The notes beneath the pieces were generated by a model. It was not told the origin of the DNA and did no database searches. It was given only the letters and a program-made list of their open reading frames with translations. The position numbers and the translations under genes are program-made. Below are positions 22,781 to 33,930 of a DNA stretch of 64,000 nt, piece after piece (the stretch's first letter is position 1; every line of letters begins with the position of its first letter). Where the stretch lies: positions 1,426,001 through 1,490,000 of the forward strand of contig WACJ01000552.1 in NCBI GenBank assembly GCA_008973525.1, in the 5' to 3' direction. The stretch is from Stenopsyche tienmushanensis. Taxonomy: Eukaryota > Arthropoda > Insecta > Trichoptera > Stenopsychidae.

Positions 22781-24562
22781 TTAAAACATGATAAATCAAA
22801 CAACGCTAATTATGCGACGTTCAATCAAGCCGCATTGAATACGTGCTCTTCAAAAAAATAAAAAAAACATGTATACAACACCACTTTTTCGGTGACGAAA
22901 TTCATAACGAAAGACACTACGTATAAAACATGAAAAACAATAACACATAGTATTCCATAAAAAAGAAAAACTTTTCCACAAATAAAAATCAAACAAAAAA
23001 ATCATATCGTTATTATAATAAAATACGTATACGCTTTATTTATAACCAAAACAGTGTATATATATATATATATTATATATGTATATAAATTTATACTAAA
23101 ATATTTATAAATTTACCCAATACTAAACGAGCTTTTAAATTTATTAAGACTTCATCGTATATCCTTATTAAAAATACCAAATAAAAAGCCTTTTCGATAG
23201 AATTAGTCAATAAAACTTGATGATAAAAAGTGCAATTATTGTTAGTGTAATTGGTCCTGCTTTACAAAATAGCAACAGTGATTTTTTTGTGTCGATTGTG
23301 TCTTAAAAGTACAAAAGCTTCAATGACTACACTTCTGCAAGGTTAGTTAAATTCCGACAGAACATACAAAAAAGTTATGAGCGCGAATTTTTTTTATTCA
23401 TATTGCAAATCATAAATAATAATTATTGTTCGCTTTGAACAATAATATTTTTGGATGATTGTTTTTTGAGCGTGCGAGCTTTTCTCGCATTGAACTGTTT
23501 ATCCGGTATAAATAAGTAGTATTCTCATTTCACATGAATTTCGCATTGCTATTTTGATATTCGCATTTTATCGTTGCTTGAGGGATATTTAAAAAAAAAC
23601 TTTGTAGTAGCGTTGTTTTGACAGGCGTGGGGAGCTTTGAATATACCGCATCTTCCTAGTACAAGGAACAGCGCCACTGTGACTTTCGCTTGTATCTATT
23701 TATATAATAATATGCATAAATTACAAATGATTTATTAATCATTTTGAATAAAGCCTAGTAATCAATATTCAAGTTTATCATTAGATTCGCTGTTACTCAA
23801 TCAAGATGATTTTCTACAGATCGTAGAATACTACTCCTTTTTGTGAAGATCTCGATGAATCACCTAATTGTCAACATTCCAACTTGCATCTTCAGAGTCT
23901 TTGATTGGAAGCATTGTATGACTTTGAATATTTGACTGACTTGATATTTCTTATATTCGTATCATACAATACATATGTTTACTAGGATATAAGATGAAGA
24001 CACAATTTGTTTATTTTTTAAATTATTATAATAATGCTGACTTTCTTTATTAATGATTTTTCTATGATATCGCGATATTTGTATATTTTTTTGAATCGAT
24101 CATATCCTGTGGGACTCGATAAATGACCTTTACTTTTGATCCTCTTCTGAAATGTTCCATCAATAACAGTTTAATTATTTTCATTTTGGTTGCAATTCTC
24201 ATATGTCATATTTATCAACAACTTCATTCATTTTCTTCTTCTGCCAGTATTCTGAAAATTATATTTTTATCTTTATTATCAATGCTTGACCAGACGTTTT
24301 ATTTATATTTACTGTAAATTTCATCATTCCTTTTGAAAAAAATACTTACCTTAACATAACTTCTTGATTATGAGCCTGTATCAAACTTGTTTTTTAAAAT
24401 CCTAAATTATCCTAAAATAAGAAATAATAAGAATCATTAGAAAAACAAATTAAAGGAATTTAAATTGAATAATAAGAAAATTTTAATTTGAGTTAACATT
24501 TTTTTTATTTAAGAAAAGATAAAAATACAATTCAAAAATAGATAAATAAAACAATAAAAAAT
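22781..24562. other. Intronic non-coding stretch with a TA microsatellite
   Basis: No gene is supportable. A TA-rich microsatellite lies at 23055-23088. An ATG followed by five codons and a GTTAGT donor-like site (23323-23347) could be a tiny alternative first exon but is equally likely by chance. The frame at 24123-24317 shows no family similarity. Confidence 0.5.
23055..23088. repeat. TA-rich microsatellite
   Basis: A run of alternating T and A with one slip and an embedded GT, in a wider AT-rich context. Confidence 0.85.
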
Positions 24563-24715
24563 TCAAATATTATTTTGAAAATATGCCCGAAGTAACATTA
24601 AAGCATCGAATGTTTCGTCATTTAGTCTGGATCTGATTTTGGAAGCCAGGCAACTTTCTGCTGAAAATGCACGCTCAGCCTCCACACTCGTTGGAGGTAT
24701 CTTCATCAGATATTT
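24563..24715 (-). pseudogene. hAT transposase C-terminal dimerisation domain
   Basis: On the minus strand, from 24715 down, this reads KYLMK then IPPTSVEAERAFSAESCLAS, KIRSRLNDETFDAL and MLLRAYF, ending at a TGA (24563-24565). This is the conserved C-terminal block of hAT transposases, needed for dimerisation and activity, and it keeps the signature Ser-x-Glu-x-Glu-Arg-x-Phe. The 50 residues are in one uninterrupted frame, unusually well kept compared with the other relics here. Immediately upstream in the gene direction the frame is closed by a TAA (about 24719), and I could not trace the rest of the transposase. It was probably a separate insertion from the BED-finger relic at 5.4-5.9 kb. 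Confidence 0.88.
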
Positions 24716-25230
24716 AAATTATAGTTCGAATTGATGACCGCATGAGCCCTCATTTTCGTATAATACCATCAATGTAAATGATAAAATTCCTATCTGCTGA
24801 GACACGAACTAAACATCGCAAAATTTCCGATTTACCGACAAATTATTTATTTCCATCGCTACAGATGAATACTTATATACTACAATGTTTTGATGTGATT
24901 CGTGATTTTATTACGGTAGAATACAAAAATTCTGAACCCCGTATTTATTATATTTCATATCGATATTCCCAGTATTCAGAGTCGATGTGTAGTAAATACA
25001 TCACCGGTAAGGAAAGGTTAATATAACAATTTGAAAAAACATATATGTACATACATAGATTAAGCAGTTACTGCCCCTAGACGTAGTCTGAGTTCGCCAA
25101 TTAGTAGTTACGCCACTGTTTCCAAGCGTCCAGATTTCGGCGGGAATGTCTCGATTTAGTAGCCTTCATCGTGCTGATGGGGTGTATGTGTTCTGTTAGA
25201 TATAAAATTCAATTCTGAATTTTTCGGAAT
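24716..25230. other. Probable body or edge of the hAT relic
   Basis: Minus-strand translation is broken and unrecognised. At about 25104-25118 the sequence, inverted, reads CAGTGGCGTAACTA, a motif found at the ends of several insect DNA transposons. It would be at the right place for the 5' end of the minus-strand hAT copy. I could not find the partner end or a target duplication, so this link is tentative. Confidence 0.3.
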
Positions 25231-25590
25231 TACGTTTACTAACCCCGGGAATTGTGAGAACCTTAAATTGTCCGGGATCCCGGGATTAGATTCCCTAGTC
25301 ATATCTAAACATATGCGAGTCCCATAGGTGATTTTACAATGGTAAGAAAGTTTGAATAGAAACTTTAGGTAGGAGAGAATCCATGAATCATATTTGATTT
25401 TAAATTATCGTTCCTCTTAGTATTTACTTTTTAAATTCCAGAAAATTAGGATAAAGTGTATAAAACTTCAAAGAGAGACTGTAACAAAATCTGGACAATT
25501 ACATAATGAAAAATAATAACATTTTTAGGGAGTACGTTTACCAATCCCGGGATTCATAAGCATCTAAAACTGTCCGAGATCCCTAGTACC
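25231..25590. mobile_element. Composite repeat: repeat A between two CCCGGGA boxes
   Basis: Two related boxes of about 57 bp lie in the same orientation at 25231-25288 and 25533-25590. Each starts with TACGTTTAC, has CCCGGGA a few bases on, then an AA-CTGTCC/ATTGTCC block and GATCCC. Between them lies copy 2 of repeat A. The arrangement looks like short direct repeats around a body, about 360 bp in all. The copy of repeat A at 7.9 kb lacks these boxes. The class of element is unknown. Confidence 0.5.
25297..25491. repeat. Dispersed repeat A, copy 2
   Basis: Same orientation as 7943-8138 and colinear over nearly the whole length with scattered substitutions. The core GTTTGAATAGAAACTTTAG is identical in the two copies. 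No coding potential. Confidence 0.8.
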
Positions 25591-28575
25591 AATACCATTG
25601 ATAAAGCATTATAAGATAGGATTTAAATCATCATCATCACAGTGCAGCCACAAACAGTCCACTACAGAATTAGTCTTCCCTTTCCTCATGAGGGCTCTGC
25701 AAGGCTAGGGTGAAGTTTTAACTATTTAAATCATCGATTGTTGTTTAAATGATCGATTTTGTTTTGTTCATTTTCTTTACAATTTTGGTAGTAATGCATT
25801 TATTTGACATGTGTAAGTTGACAATTTCTTATAGCCGTAATATTGACATACTACATATGTAACCGTTGAGGGCTTAATCCATCGACTCGAAGACTTTGAA
25901 ATTAAATTTGAATTAAACAGAACATACTTCAAAGCGAACCCACAACGTAAAAGTTTCAATTCCAGCCATACACGGAGGCAAACGTTCGTATATCTTTGCG
26001 AAGAGCCAAACAGTCAAGCTCCTCCCAGAGTGGCTTACAAAAAACTCAATCAACTTTCACACCGTGCAGAAATAAAAAGTACTACCCGGGTACAATGACT
26101 TCCGGTGAATAGCCAGCCAAAGCCGACTGGATGAGTTTCTTTTGTGGTTAGTGGTCCATACCTGTACATATTCACAGGATCCGAATTTTGGCTGAGGCAT
26201 AAATTTTAACGTTGTGCTGGCGAGACGGACTTGGACGGAAATGTGCTCTGATAAAATAGTGGCCTTTGTGCCATCGGGTAGGCTCAGGAAAATGCAAGCT
26301 TAACGAAGGCACCGGATGAAAAAAGAAGCCAAATTTTCAGGCGTGTCTTGGGGGCTGAAAGTGCTATGCCATAAATTTCAGTTTGGCTTATTTTTTGGAA
26401 TCCCGTGAAAATAGCGTTCATAATGTTTTTTTAATCCTATAAAACTGTCTGAACATTTTATTTCATCCTTGTGCGCCATAATATTGAAATTTAAACACTA
26501 TAGGAATATTTGTGCTGCTATACAAACCAATATAAAATGCTATTCGATAATATCATATCGTGTATTTATGAAATTTGTTCTCAGGCAACCAATGTCAATT
26601 TTTATTATAATATTTTATTTAATATAATTTAAAATATCATTTAAAAATAATAAATATTCTGCCTAAATTCTTATTCTAATAATTTTATTCTAACATCCAT
26701 TTTTACGCAGAAAGAACATGAGAAAACATCATAAAAAATATTTTTTAGAAAAGTCTACTATGGACTTGGCATAAATAATATATCAACTTAAGACCAATTT
26801 ATTTTTTATATATCATGTGTTTTTCTTCATTTAAAGTCATGCTTCTTAAGATTTGTTTGATGTATTTTTATAGAAATGTCTAGCTTATTGTCCTTTAACA
26901 TCACCTTTACTTCTTAAATATTTATTGAAATAACTTTGAATTAATACAAATCTTATGATTAATATTTCAATTTTCCTATTTAACTATATAACTTCATTAC
27001 TGGATTTAAAGCAATCCATTTTAAATGTATCATCGATATATATAAGTCAAGTGTGTTTCATCAAGGAGTCCAAACTATGAAATACAACTTTGAAAGTCAA
27101 AGCGTTTTATAGTGACTATTTGGATAAATAAGACGTCAATTAAAATTTGAGGAAAAATCTTTATTTATATGAAGTAAAGAATTCGTGCTTAATTTTGTTG
27201 AAAAAAAAATCAATATACTGAGCATGATCAATAGTCGCAATGGAGGAACGATAACGTGCATTTAAAAGTCCTCGGTCTGTCACAAATATTCTGTTTCTTT
27301 GGTGGAAGCCGGAATGTATTGACATTTTATTAACATGCTCTCAGTATATCTTAGTAAAAATTTATTTGCTTATGTAAAACAGATAAATTTTCTGCTGTAA
27401 AAATTCAATAAAACTTGCTTGTGACCGAGGAAAAGTTTTGCCTTCGCGATGTTGCGATTCATGAAGACATTTTATTGCATTCCACAAAAAATACATGTAA
27501 AAGTGAATTAACGACTCTTTTTAACAACCAATAGAAATAAATGCGTCTCCAAATATTGGCAGAGCTTTGAGATCAGATTTTTTGTTCTTTTAACTTTTTA
27601 TGGCTCTGTATACAAGTTGAGAGTCTTATAAATGTGTCGCAAACTACTCACTAAAGCACTATACAGTGGCAAAGGAGAAAAGTGGACTTTAGCATACTGC
27701 CGTCGACTTGAAGAACGGTCTGAAAAAAGTTGTAAAAAGTGAAGTTAGATTTACTGAAAGCAAGTTTGGCATTCCGACGATATACGACGTCACAAAGGTA
27801 TCGTTGGACGGCTGTTTTTCGCTGTGGACTTGACGTGAATATATGGCCGGTCTTGAAAGTCGAGTCACGAATAATCTATCATTAAGTTTTGATTTTGTTT
27901 TGGTGGAGGCCGCATTGCATGCAGCCAGCCAAGGGGTGGTACAGCAATGGCTCCGGGCCCACCGTGTTAACAATGAAGTATGTTAGACCACGTCGGTACT
28001 ACCCCATTGTAGAAGGGTTGATTTGAAGCGGGAATGTTGTATTTGCGCCGACTAATGGCGAGTATGTTTTTTTTCGCGCAACTTGATGCAAATAAATTGC
28101 TTTTCGATTCCGAAAAAAGGAAAGTTTATTTTCCGGTCATTTTAGAACGCCGTGGTAGCATGTTTTTGTAGGTTTTTAAAACATTTTTGTACGAGTTCGA
28201 CATGCAAAATAGTTCATTACATGAATCTGGTAAATTTTTCCTTTAAATAATTAGAAAACAGTTAGAAATAATTGTGAAAAGTCACGAAACCGAACCTATA
28301 TAATGTTATTTAACTTTTACTTATGACTACTAAATATTACAATTTTTGCATACTTATTTTTTTTTACAAAAATCACCATTGTAATATTTCAAACACAGAT
28401 AAATGTTAATTTAATTATATTAAATAACATGAAGAAGTATACATCACATAGAAAAATCTCTGAAGAATCCTTAAATTAATGTAAACCATTATGTGCTCCA
28501 AACTTAACCAATATATAATTATATATGTATACGGATATAATTTATACGGATACTGCAGATTTTAATCGAGGATGT
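25591..28575. other. Intronic non-coding stretch
   Basis: No gene is supportable. Around 25630-25720 the text CAGTCCACTACAGAATTAG with nearby GGGCTCTGCAAGGCTAGG resembles a common arthropod interspersed repeat, but the fragment is short. A mildly GC-rich patch at about 27690-27980 carries a 94-codon minus frame without recognisable motifs. Confidence 0.5.
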
Positions 28576-28660
28576 TTAACCCTTTGCGGTCGTTTGTCTA
28601 CTCTCAAGCACCAAAGTTTTTTTACCGTTCCGATCGTATGTCTGCTCTCAGCCACCACAC
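28576..28660 (+). mobile_element. Possible piggyBac-like left end
   Basis: TTAA (28576-28579) followed by CCCTTTGCGGTCG matches the form of many insect piggyBac-like ends. Just inside is a direct repeat: GTTTGTCTACTCTCAAGCACCA and, about 45 bp on, GTATGTCTGCTCTCAGCCACCA, the kind of subterminal repeat these elements often have. No matching right end (inverse ending in TTAA) was found, so only one end may survive. Confidence 0.4.
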
Positions 28661-29084
28661 AAAGAACCATACGAATCTTAACTCTTTTCATTCATATATC
28701 AGTTTACAGCTTCTCTGAATACTCTTAGGTGTCTAACTGACCTTATCATGAAACAAAACATTGCTCCGAGAAATCAGAGCTAACGAAACTCAATAACACC
28801 GTAGCGAGTCAATCGCCTTTTGAGAGTGAAGAAATCGACAAGTTTCGGAGATATTTCGCAGAATTTAAAATAAAGCTTTACAAATTACGTTTAACTGTAA
28901 TTAGGCATTTTCGTTTGTTAAGATATTCTAAAATAATACTCCAAAATGGCAAAAAGGGAGTCACCGAAAGAAGTGTAGTCAAAAATCAGGACTGCATATT
29001 GAAGACTGCTTTCAAAAATACAACACAATAGAAAATATATTTTTTCAATAAAAAAATGTTATTGAAACACATTATTGTCTAAAC

Positions 29085-29310
29085 CAGCGATTTTTAAACT
29101 TATGAAGTCTGCGGACCTCTTCTTAAGCAAAATTTCTTTCGCGGACCCCCTCAAATTTTTTTAGCAGACCCTATTCCAAACCTTCTAACTTAATTTTACA
29201 AACAAACATATATTTCTTGGTCAATGTTTTCTGTAAATAATTCCACAAAAATATCTTGTTCAAGTATAGATACATATTTTTTTATATTTTCGCGGACCCC
29301 CTGTAATGTT
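29085..29310 (+). mobile_element. Orphan hAT-like end with GCGGACCCC repeats
   Basis: CAGCGATTTTTAAACTTATG at 29085, then GCGGACC repeated three times (29111, about 29141 and about 29291), closely recalls the ends of non-autonomous hAT elements that read CAGCGGTTCTCAAACT...GCGGACCCC. The eight bases before it would be the target duplication, but I did not find them again downstream, nor an inverted partner end. The right boundary is therefore arbitrary. Confidence 0.5.
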
Positions 29311-30934
29311 ATTTTTGATGGATGATTTAGCTTTTCCATATCTTTTTTTAATAAAAATTCCTACTAAATAAAATTGCTATGTAATAAAAACTTGATTTAT
29401 GCCGGGCTCGATAGAATTACTTGTAGTTCAGAAAATTCAGATACCATATTTTGTAAAAAAAATTCAAGTACGAAAAACATGTACAAGATTGCAGTTATTT
29501 TTCATTCAAAAAATTTCAAAGAAAGTATAATCGAAAAACTTTTTTCTGAATATGAATCAATCATTAGAGTTTTCGTACTAGGAATGATTTAGCAAAAATA
29601 TTGTTCAATAATGATTTAGCCTTTTTTATAATCATTATTTAATAAATATGTTTTCAAGTATTAGAATATGATGTTAGTAAGGATAATTATTAATATAAAT
29701 ACTTTTAAAATTGATTTATCATAAAATAATTACGTCTTATCGACTAAAATCCATTTGTTGATTGATAAAGATAATCGATAGCGTTAATTGTATCAAATCA
29801 AATTTAATATGTAAATATTGGTTTATAGTGGATTTTTGGGCGCTTCTTATTAATTATGCACCCTTTCAAGCACTATATTTCAGTCTCGCAATAGGCTATC
29901 GATTTCGTCGAATAAAGCTGACAGATTTTATATCCGACGGGAAAGTTTTTCTTTCGAGGGTGAGGTCATGGAAAAACTTTTCCTGGCTTTGGATGCATTA
30001 CCGAGGCTGCAGCAGCGCAGTAAATAAATTGCTCAAATTTATCAATGATTCGACTCTACACACGTTCTCCGGAGCTTATTCATCCCCGTACATTTGTTTG
30101 TTTCGAAACTTAAAAGATTTTCAATTGGATGCGATCTGAAGATGCACACGAAGAGGGTTTGCACCATCGCAGCGAAGCGTATCGTGTGCATTATTCGATT
30201 GGATGCTTCGCAGCAAAGCCTACAAAATACATTATTTGCGGTTGGATGCTCCATAATTAGAGCCTTGTTATCGTTCTCGAATATCGTTTATTATTAGAAG
30301 CATATTAAGGTATATTATTAAGATTTGATTAAATTTTGAATTCTGCAAAAATGTACTTAAGTTAAACGGAAGATCCGCAACGATACGAACAAATAGGATT
30401 ACTGAGTTTATACAAAGATGGACGGACAGGTCACATTGCCGGAAGAAAGGACGAATGATTGACCAATGATGTTGTACTCGAGGGATTTAAAAAGGACCAC
30501 AAAAAGGTCGCATACTCGTACGATGTACGAATTTGAATAGTTTTACGACGTTAGATGGATATGGGAGTCAAGATAAAATTGTTGGTAAATATTAAGGACA
30601 TGTTTTTATCCACCGGAATAAACATTTTTTAAACAAATTATTTATAATACGATTGCTTTGATTTTATATGCACTCAATGTTATATGATAAAATTGTAATA
30701 TTTTTGAAATTCAAACATTTTTATGATTTAGTATTTTACTTGAACTGATAGTTCCGTATGTGAAAACTATCAAAACTTTTCCAGGTGCATGTATATTTTA
30801 TTCATCTCAAATATATGTATGTTCTTTATGTCTCTAAACTATTTAATGCTTTAACCCTCGTTTATATTTTTTAAATATTTATATACTGATTCTTATCATT
30901 GTAATGGAAAAAGTTTTTAGAACAAAAAAATGTA
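29311..30934. other. Intronic non-coding stretch
   Basis: No gene is supportable. The frames at 29374-29592 and 29762-30139 (plus) and 30042-30254 (minus) overlap or lack recognisable motifs. Nothing structured was noticed beyond AT-rich runs. Confidence 0.5.
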
Positions 30935-31650
30935 TTGGGTTGGTGATAATAGAGTTCCTGTTTTTAGACCATTGTGTAATTAATACTGTTAGATCATATC
31001 TTTCCCCACTTTTTTGAATAATTTATTTATTCCACCCATTCTTGTTTTTGAACAAAACACTCTTCCAAAAAATTTCATTATTTTACTACTGAGAAAAATT
31101 TGCATAAATCAGAAAACGGTTAAGGAATAAGGAAGAGTAAAGTGGTTTTGCAATACATGCAATTTAGTGTTAAAATAATGTTCTTCCTGTTCATCAAATA
31201 TGGTCGTTTCATGATAAATTCCTTATTTATTTGTCCAATTGCTTGCTGTACTTATTGCCGCATATTCTTAAATTTGGTCGACAAATTGATGATTCACTAT
31301 AACCTTAATATCTGACCATACGCAAAAAATGTCTTTTTTTGGTGCAGTTCTCATTTGGGAAGAGAAAGAGATGCTTTTCTGGGGGTTGACTAATATCATA
31401 TTCTTGTACCACCACTTTTCGACACTATAATTCGATCCAAATATTTTCCTTCTTTGTCAGGTTAATAGAAATTCGTAGATAGTCAGTCTGTGATACATGC
31501 GACATCCAGATAGAGGCCTTTGATATAATTTCCAGCTTATGGAATAGCTTTAAACGTTTGATTTGTCAATATTCAATATCTCTGTAAGTTCTCGATAAGT
31601 CAGTTATTGGTTAACATCAACTATTCCATGGACAACTAACACAGGGTTCA
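30935..31650 (-). mobile_element. Decayed mariner relic, second subfamily
   Basis: The left edge reads TTGGGTTGGTGATAATAGAG directly after a TA (30933-30934), the form of mellifera-type mariner ends. The transposase reads on the minus strand, so this is its 3' end. From right to left the minus-strand translation shows LTYRELTEILNIDKSN (helix-turn-helix, about 31561-31605), KLEIISKASIWMSHV (linker, about 31495-31540), ELHQKKTFFAYG, KRPYLMNRKNIIL (about 31190-31230) and a worn C-terminus. Stops and frameshifts are frequent, the first catalytic Asp region appears lost and the HHDN motif is unreadable. No partner end was found near 31.65-31.75 kb. It is older than, and distinct from, the copy at 1 kb. 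Confidence 0.75.
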
Positions 31651-33580
31651 TACTTAAGGGATTAATTCCCAGAAGAGAACTTATTAAGCTACAAAAAACG
31701 CATTCGACTTTTAAAAACATCTTGTTCTCAAGTCACTACATTTTATTTATTTTATTCATACAATATATAATGTTACAAATTAGATTTTTCTTTGAAATAT
31801 GAAATTTGTTTAGGATTGTTTGAATTGTCAAATCAAATAGAATGCACATATTTTAAAATTAGTTAAAAAAAATAACTATCAAAAGTTATGTATAAACACC
31901 ATTTCTAAATAAATGTCGTTAAAATGATAAAAGATTTTACACAAATCCAATATTTATAAAAATATAAAGCTCTTGAGCTGATTCACAAAGAGTTGAGAAA
32001 TATTTTTAATATTTCACTATGATATATGAAGACACATAATTTTTTCTTAGTTTGAATTTACTATTTGAATAATCTGAGATTTAACGTTAGTAGCAAAGTT
32101 AAAAAAAAAACATTTTTCAAGGAATTCAAGCTATTATCTAAGTTATTTAAAATAATTTTAATAAGCAGTTATTTTTATATTTTAATCTATATCTAAGATA
32201 TTTATATTACTTGAAAAATAAATGTGATTGCTTAAATTTAAGGGAGAGTCCTCTTGCTTTATGAAGGATACGATGCTTTAGGGTGGAAATTTTACGATTC
32301 TCCTTATTATTTTTAAGGCTACCTGCTGAATTCAGCCAAAAAATATTTTATGTAAATTAACTAAATTTAACAGTTATATAAACAGATTTATCTCGACTGT
32401 AAGAGGATAAAATTAAAACAACTTTCCGTGTCAACTCGGAAGAAATTCTTGAGTCCAAAATTAATTTGGGCACGGTGTCTGTTTGAGGGTGGGTTTAAAA
32501 TATTCGTACACATCTCACCTGCCGACAGATTAGACTCAGTCTCTCATCCAATTATGCGATGTCGACTTTTGCTCGACTTTTTGCGTTTGAGCGAAACGGA
32601 ACTTTAGTTTCTCAGACATGAAAGTTTCCAGCTGTGGACTGGTTTTGTCTGTAGCGCTAATCCCCGGGGCGATATTTTTTCGGGCAAAGTTTTGGCTTTG
32701 GTAGACGGCCGAGCCAATTCCAAGGAGGGCTTGGAAGAGGAGGACCTGAGCCCTAGCCGAAACGCAAACGGAAAAATACACCTTGGCCCGGTGGCGCAGT
32801 CACGTATTTCAGGTTTGACGCATGCGTTTGGAGTCTCCACAGGCGCATATGTGATGGGAATAGTGAAAAAAAGTATGCGCCACAATTTTCTATGTCACGG
32901 CTTACATCGTATTTTAACCCCACGTGCAAAATTTACTCTGGAATCCTTTCCAGTCACGCGTCTCAAATAACCACCCGCGGTTTCGCTCCCATCGACATTT
33001 TCCAGGATTTACAGCCGCACTTCCCGATAATTAGGTCGCATTTCAAAAGAGTCTCCCCAATTTGAAAATCTTTTTTCTTTCAAAATAAAGTAGCCCTTCA
33101 ACTTACAATTTGCATTAAACGCAAGTATAATTTCATTCTTCATAGCAAATGAATTTATCTATATGCTTTTAAGATCTTCTATTTAAGGTCCCGTCTTCGC
33201 ATTAAATGCAAACTTGTTGTTTAAGCCCTTTTGTTATAATAATATAATAATAAGGATTTATTTCTTGGATCATTGTTAGATCTCTACTTAGGATCACAAA
33301 TAAAATTAGGTAAAGACGCATTATTACAAAAAAAATATCCATGGAAATAACAATTTGAGGAAACCAAAACTAATGCTCACGTATTTAAATTTGATGATTA
33401 GTTTAAAATATGTACGTTTATATATTCATGTTCATTTATATAGTTTTCATAAATATTTTATTCAGTAAATAATATCATAAACTAAATAAAATATTTTTAT
33501 AATTTTATGTGAAATGTATCGTGCTTTATATTCAAATCCGACAGTTAGCGACTAAAGTGCTAATAGTTAATACTTCGATG
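31651..33580. other. Intronic non-coding stretch with GC-rich patch
   Basis: No gene is supportable. A GC-rich patch at about 32520-33020 carries overlapping frames on both strands (81, 93 and 92 codons), none with motifs. GGCCCGGTGGCGCAGT near 32785 recalls a tRNA A-box, but no B-box or cloverleaf follows. Confidence 0.5.
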
Positions 33581-33585
33581 GGATA

Positions 33586-33930
33586 TCTTCTTCTTTTTAA
33601 GGTGCTACATCCGTAATTATATATAGGCGATCTCCGTGAAAAATATTTTAAGGGACAGAATTTTTCATATGATGGTTTCCCATTGCTTCCGTATTTTGAT
33701 AAGATAGGATAGGATTTTTTGTATGTGATATTTTAAATTATTTTTACTGTTGCAAATTCAGTCACTCATAGGCGACCCGACGTGACTTTATTAATCGTTT
33801 CAGGATTCAAATTTTTAAATCCAGAAAATCAGGGTAAGCTTGGATCAGGGTAAATCTAAGCTAAGTATATTTCTAATCTCATGAATTTGTTCTTATGATG
33901 ATTTTTTTCTCCACCATCTCAATTTAATCC
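33586..33930. repeat. Dispersed repeat B, copy 1
   Basis: Colinear in the same orientation with 55591-55900. Shared blocks are CTTCTTCTT...TAA, CATCCG, TAGGC-ATCTC, ATTTTTCATATG followed by TTTC-CATT, TGCAAATTCAGTCA, and a final TGATGATTTTT. Gaps and substitutions are frequent, so the copies are old. Near 33821 it runs into a short match to the end of repeat A (AATCCAGAAAATCAGG), so A and B may be parts of one larger element. Class unknown. Confidence 0.65.

Noticed and set aside
22408..22803. 131-codon minus frame
   Set aside because: No family features; it covers a palindrome-rich GC island better explained as non-coding.
25630..25720. Common arthropod interspersed repeat around CAGTCCACTACAG
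   Set aside because: Resemblance is limited to a few short words; kept only as a note.
32780..32830. tRNA or tRNA-derived SINE suggested by GGCCCGGTGGCGCAGT
   Set aside because: No B-box GGTTCRANNCC, no acceptor stem and no poly-A tail at the right spacing.
32536..32970. Three overlapping frames of 81-93 codons on both strands
   Set aside because: Mutually overlapping, GC-driven, no motifs.
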